Positions 62,901-64,000 of a stretch of 64,000 nucleotides of DNA are shown here, one piece after another (positions within the stretch are counted from its first letter, which is position 1; each line of letters opens with the position of its first letter). Below the pieces are notes generated by a model. It did no database searches, was not told where the DNA came from, and worked only from the letters and a program-made list of their open reading frames with translations. Source of the stretch: Mugil cephalus. Lineage: Eukaryota > Chordata > Actinopteri > Mugiliformes > Mugilidae. The position numbers and the translations under genes were made by a program. The DNA lies in contig NC_061782.1 of the NCBI RefSeq assembly GCF_022458985.1, positions 14,091,672-14,155,671 on the forward strand, read 5' to 3'.

Positions 62901-64000
62901 GGTGGCGACCAGCCCAGCCTGGCTACAAGCCAGACGAGACATGTCTTGGCACCAGCCAACAGAGACGTGACAGGATCAAGGATTTGTGGAAATATGCTCA
63001 TACAGAATGCAGCATTGTTGATCCACAGATTGTGTGACACTATGTTGTGCACATGTGTTGGGATTTTGCAGGTTAAAGTTTTTTTTTTCCCCTTCTTTGT
63101 TCTTTCAACAGCGTACCGTGGGGATGGAAGATGAGAAAAGGTGGACGAGAGCGCAGGAAAGAGGACGCGCAGCTATGATCCCAGGTCAGATTCCAAACCG
63201 AGACGTCGTAGTGATATTTCAATTTGCCAAACGAGCCACTAAAACAGGCCCAATGTACAGTGACTTGCTACAACACGCTACATGCACATTACATATGCAG
63301 GTTGTGGTTCATATATGTTCAACGAAGCACACTATGGGATGTGTGCATGCCATTAAGTGTGTGAATAAGAGAGATGTACATGTTGCTCAGTCAGCTATTG
63401 CACAGACAGAGACCATCAATCACAAATGCACGGTGAGCTGCATTGCTCTTTCGCTGGTCCCTTAAGTCCTCTCTGTGGGCTGGAATTACACAGCACTTTA
63501 CCTGCAACACTGCATTTTTCTGGACTTTGTCTTAACCCTGCAACACACCTCATGCAACACATTTGGGCCACGCCGTGTCTGCCGAGAGCTGAAATTGGGT
63601 GGCGTAACTTTTAAACCAGCCATTCAGTCACATGCACCGTTTCTGAAAGGTTTTAACTCAGTGTGGCCTGTGATGTCTATGGCTTCAACGTATACTTATG
63701 ATAACAGAGAAATTTACAAAATAAAAGAATAAGGTGTTTACATTATAATGTTGCCCCTACTCTGAGTAAAGCAAAAATGTCACCGTCGCTGTAACTACCA
63801 TAGGCCTTTATTAGCCCACAGACGACGCTGCTCCTTGACATCTGGTTTCTCTGCATGTACCTAATGTCAGTTCATGAGGAGGTCTGACTCCACCGTACTC
63901 CCACATGAACTCCCCGGTATTTTTGACCAATATTATCAATATGCATATTCTTCTTTTTCCTATAACTTTGCCTACTGCCTACCTTCAGTTATTATTATAT
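56986..64000. other. Right-end stretch with possible 5' exons of another gene
   Basis: No protein family recognised. Pyrimidine-rich (57,700-58,400) and purine-rich (60,020-60,230) blocks produce spurious ORFs. Two plus-strand exon-like pieces are noted: one ending CTTCCGGAG|GTAGTA at 60,531, and 63,112-63,184 with a strong pyrimidine tract before CAACAG|CGTACC and donor CCCAG|GTCAGA. Joined they stay open (MTRMLPE then RTVGMEDEKRW), but I do not recognise the product. Confidence 0.3.
60248..60288. repeat. (TG)n microsatellite
   Basis: A TG/CG alternating run, followed about 140 bp later by a (CA)n-(CT)n stretch (60,391-60,418). The preceding 60,020-60,230 is strongly purine (GA)-rich. Confidence 0.9.

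Overview
This is a vertebrate, almost certainly teleost fish, nuclear window. The coding sequence is broken into many short exons with GT-AG introns, the proteins match vertebrate families, and the repeats are the usual fish set: Tc1 transposons, a LINE-2 fragment, MITEs and dinucleotide runs. I see no operons, phage, CRISPR arrays, rRNA or tRNA. The species cannot be named from the sequence.

There are two large genes head to head and one small gene. (1) tp53bp2 (ASPP2) is on the minus strand, from a non-coding first exon near 36.25-36.44 kb to the stop at 9,997-9,999; a 3' UTR probably runs to about 8.87 kb. I reconstruct 20 coding exons, two of them in-frame cassettes; the forms encode about 1,116 to 1,149 residues. 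(2) xpo5 (exportin-5) is on the plus strand, from ATG 38,553 to stop 50,585-50,587. Its 33 coding exons stay in frame throughout and give 1,227 residues; two candidate poly(A) signals follow at 51.8 and 52.3 kb. (3) A three-exon secreted type-2 cystatin is on the plus strand (56,183-56,764).

Layout: 1-2.5 kb is non-coding and may be the first intron of an unseen minus-strand gene whose 5' exon would end at 2,513. The stretch 3-8.7 kb is intergenic, with a diverged tandem duplication, a LINE-2 remnant and a MITE. tp53bp2 fills 8.9-36.4 kb, including a 10-kb intron with two MITE copies and an intronic Tc1 fossil. The 2-kb interval between tp53bp2 and xpo5 holds a second Tc1 fossil and a tandemly duplicated promoter block with ZNF143-like motifs. 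xpo5 runs 38.5-52.4 kb. The stretch 52.4-64 kb holds the cystatin gene, simple repeats and weak candidate 5' exons of a further plus-strand gene.

The genes belong to different pathways. ASPP2 works in p53/PP1 signalling and cell polarity, exportin-5 exports pre-miRNA from the nucleus, and cystatins inhibit cysteine proteases. I found no new multi-gene system. The points most worth checking are an AT-AC (U12-type) intron in xpo5, the duplicated xpo5 promoter block, two phase-symmetric cassette exons in tp53bp2, a GC-AG intron in the cystatin gene, and an RFX X-box-like site upstream of it.
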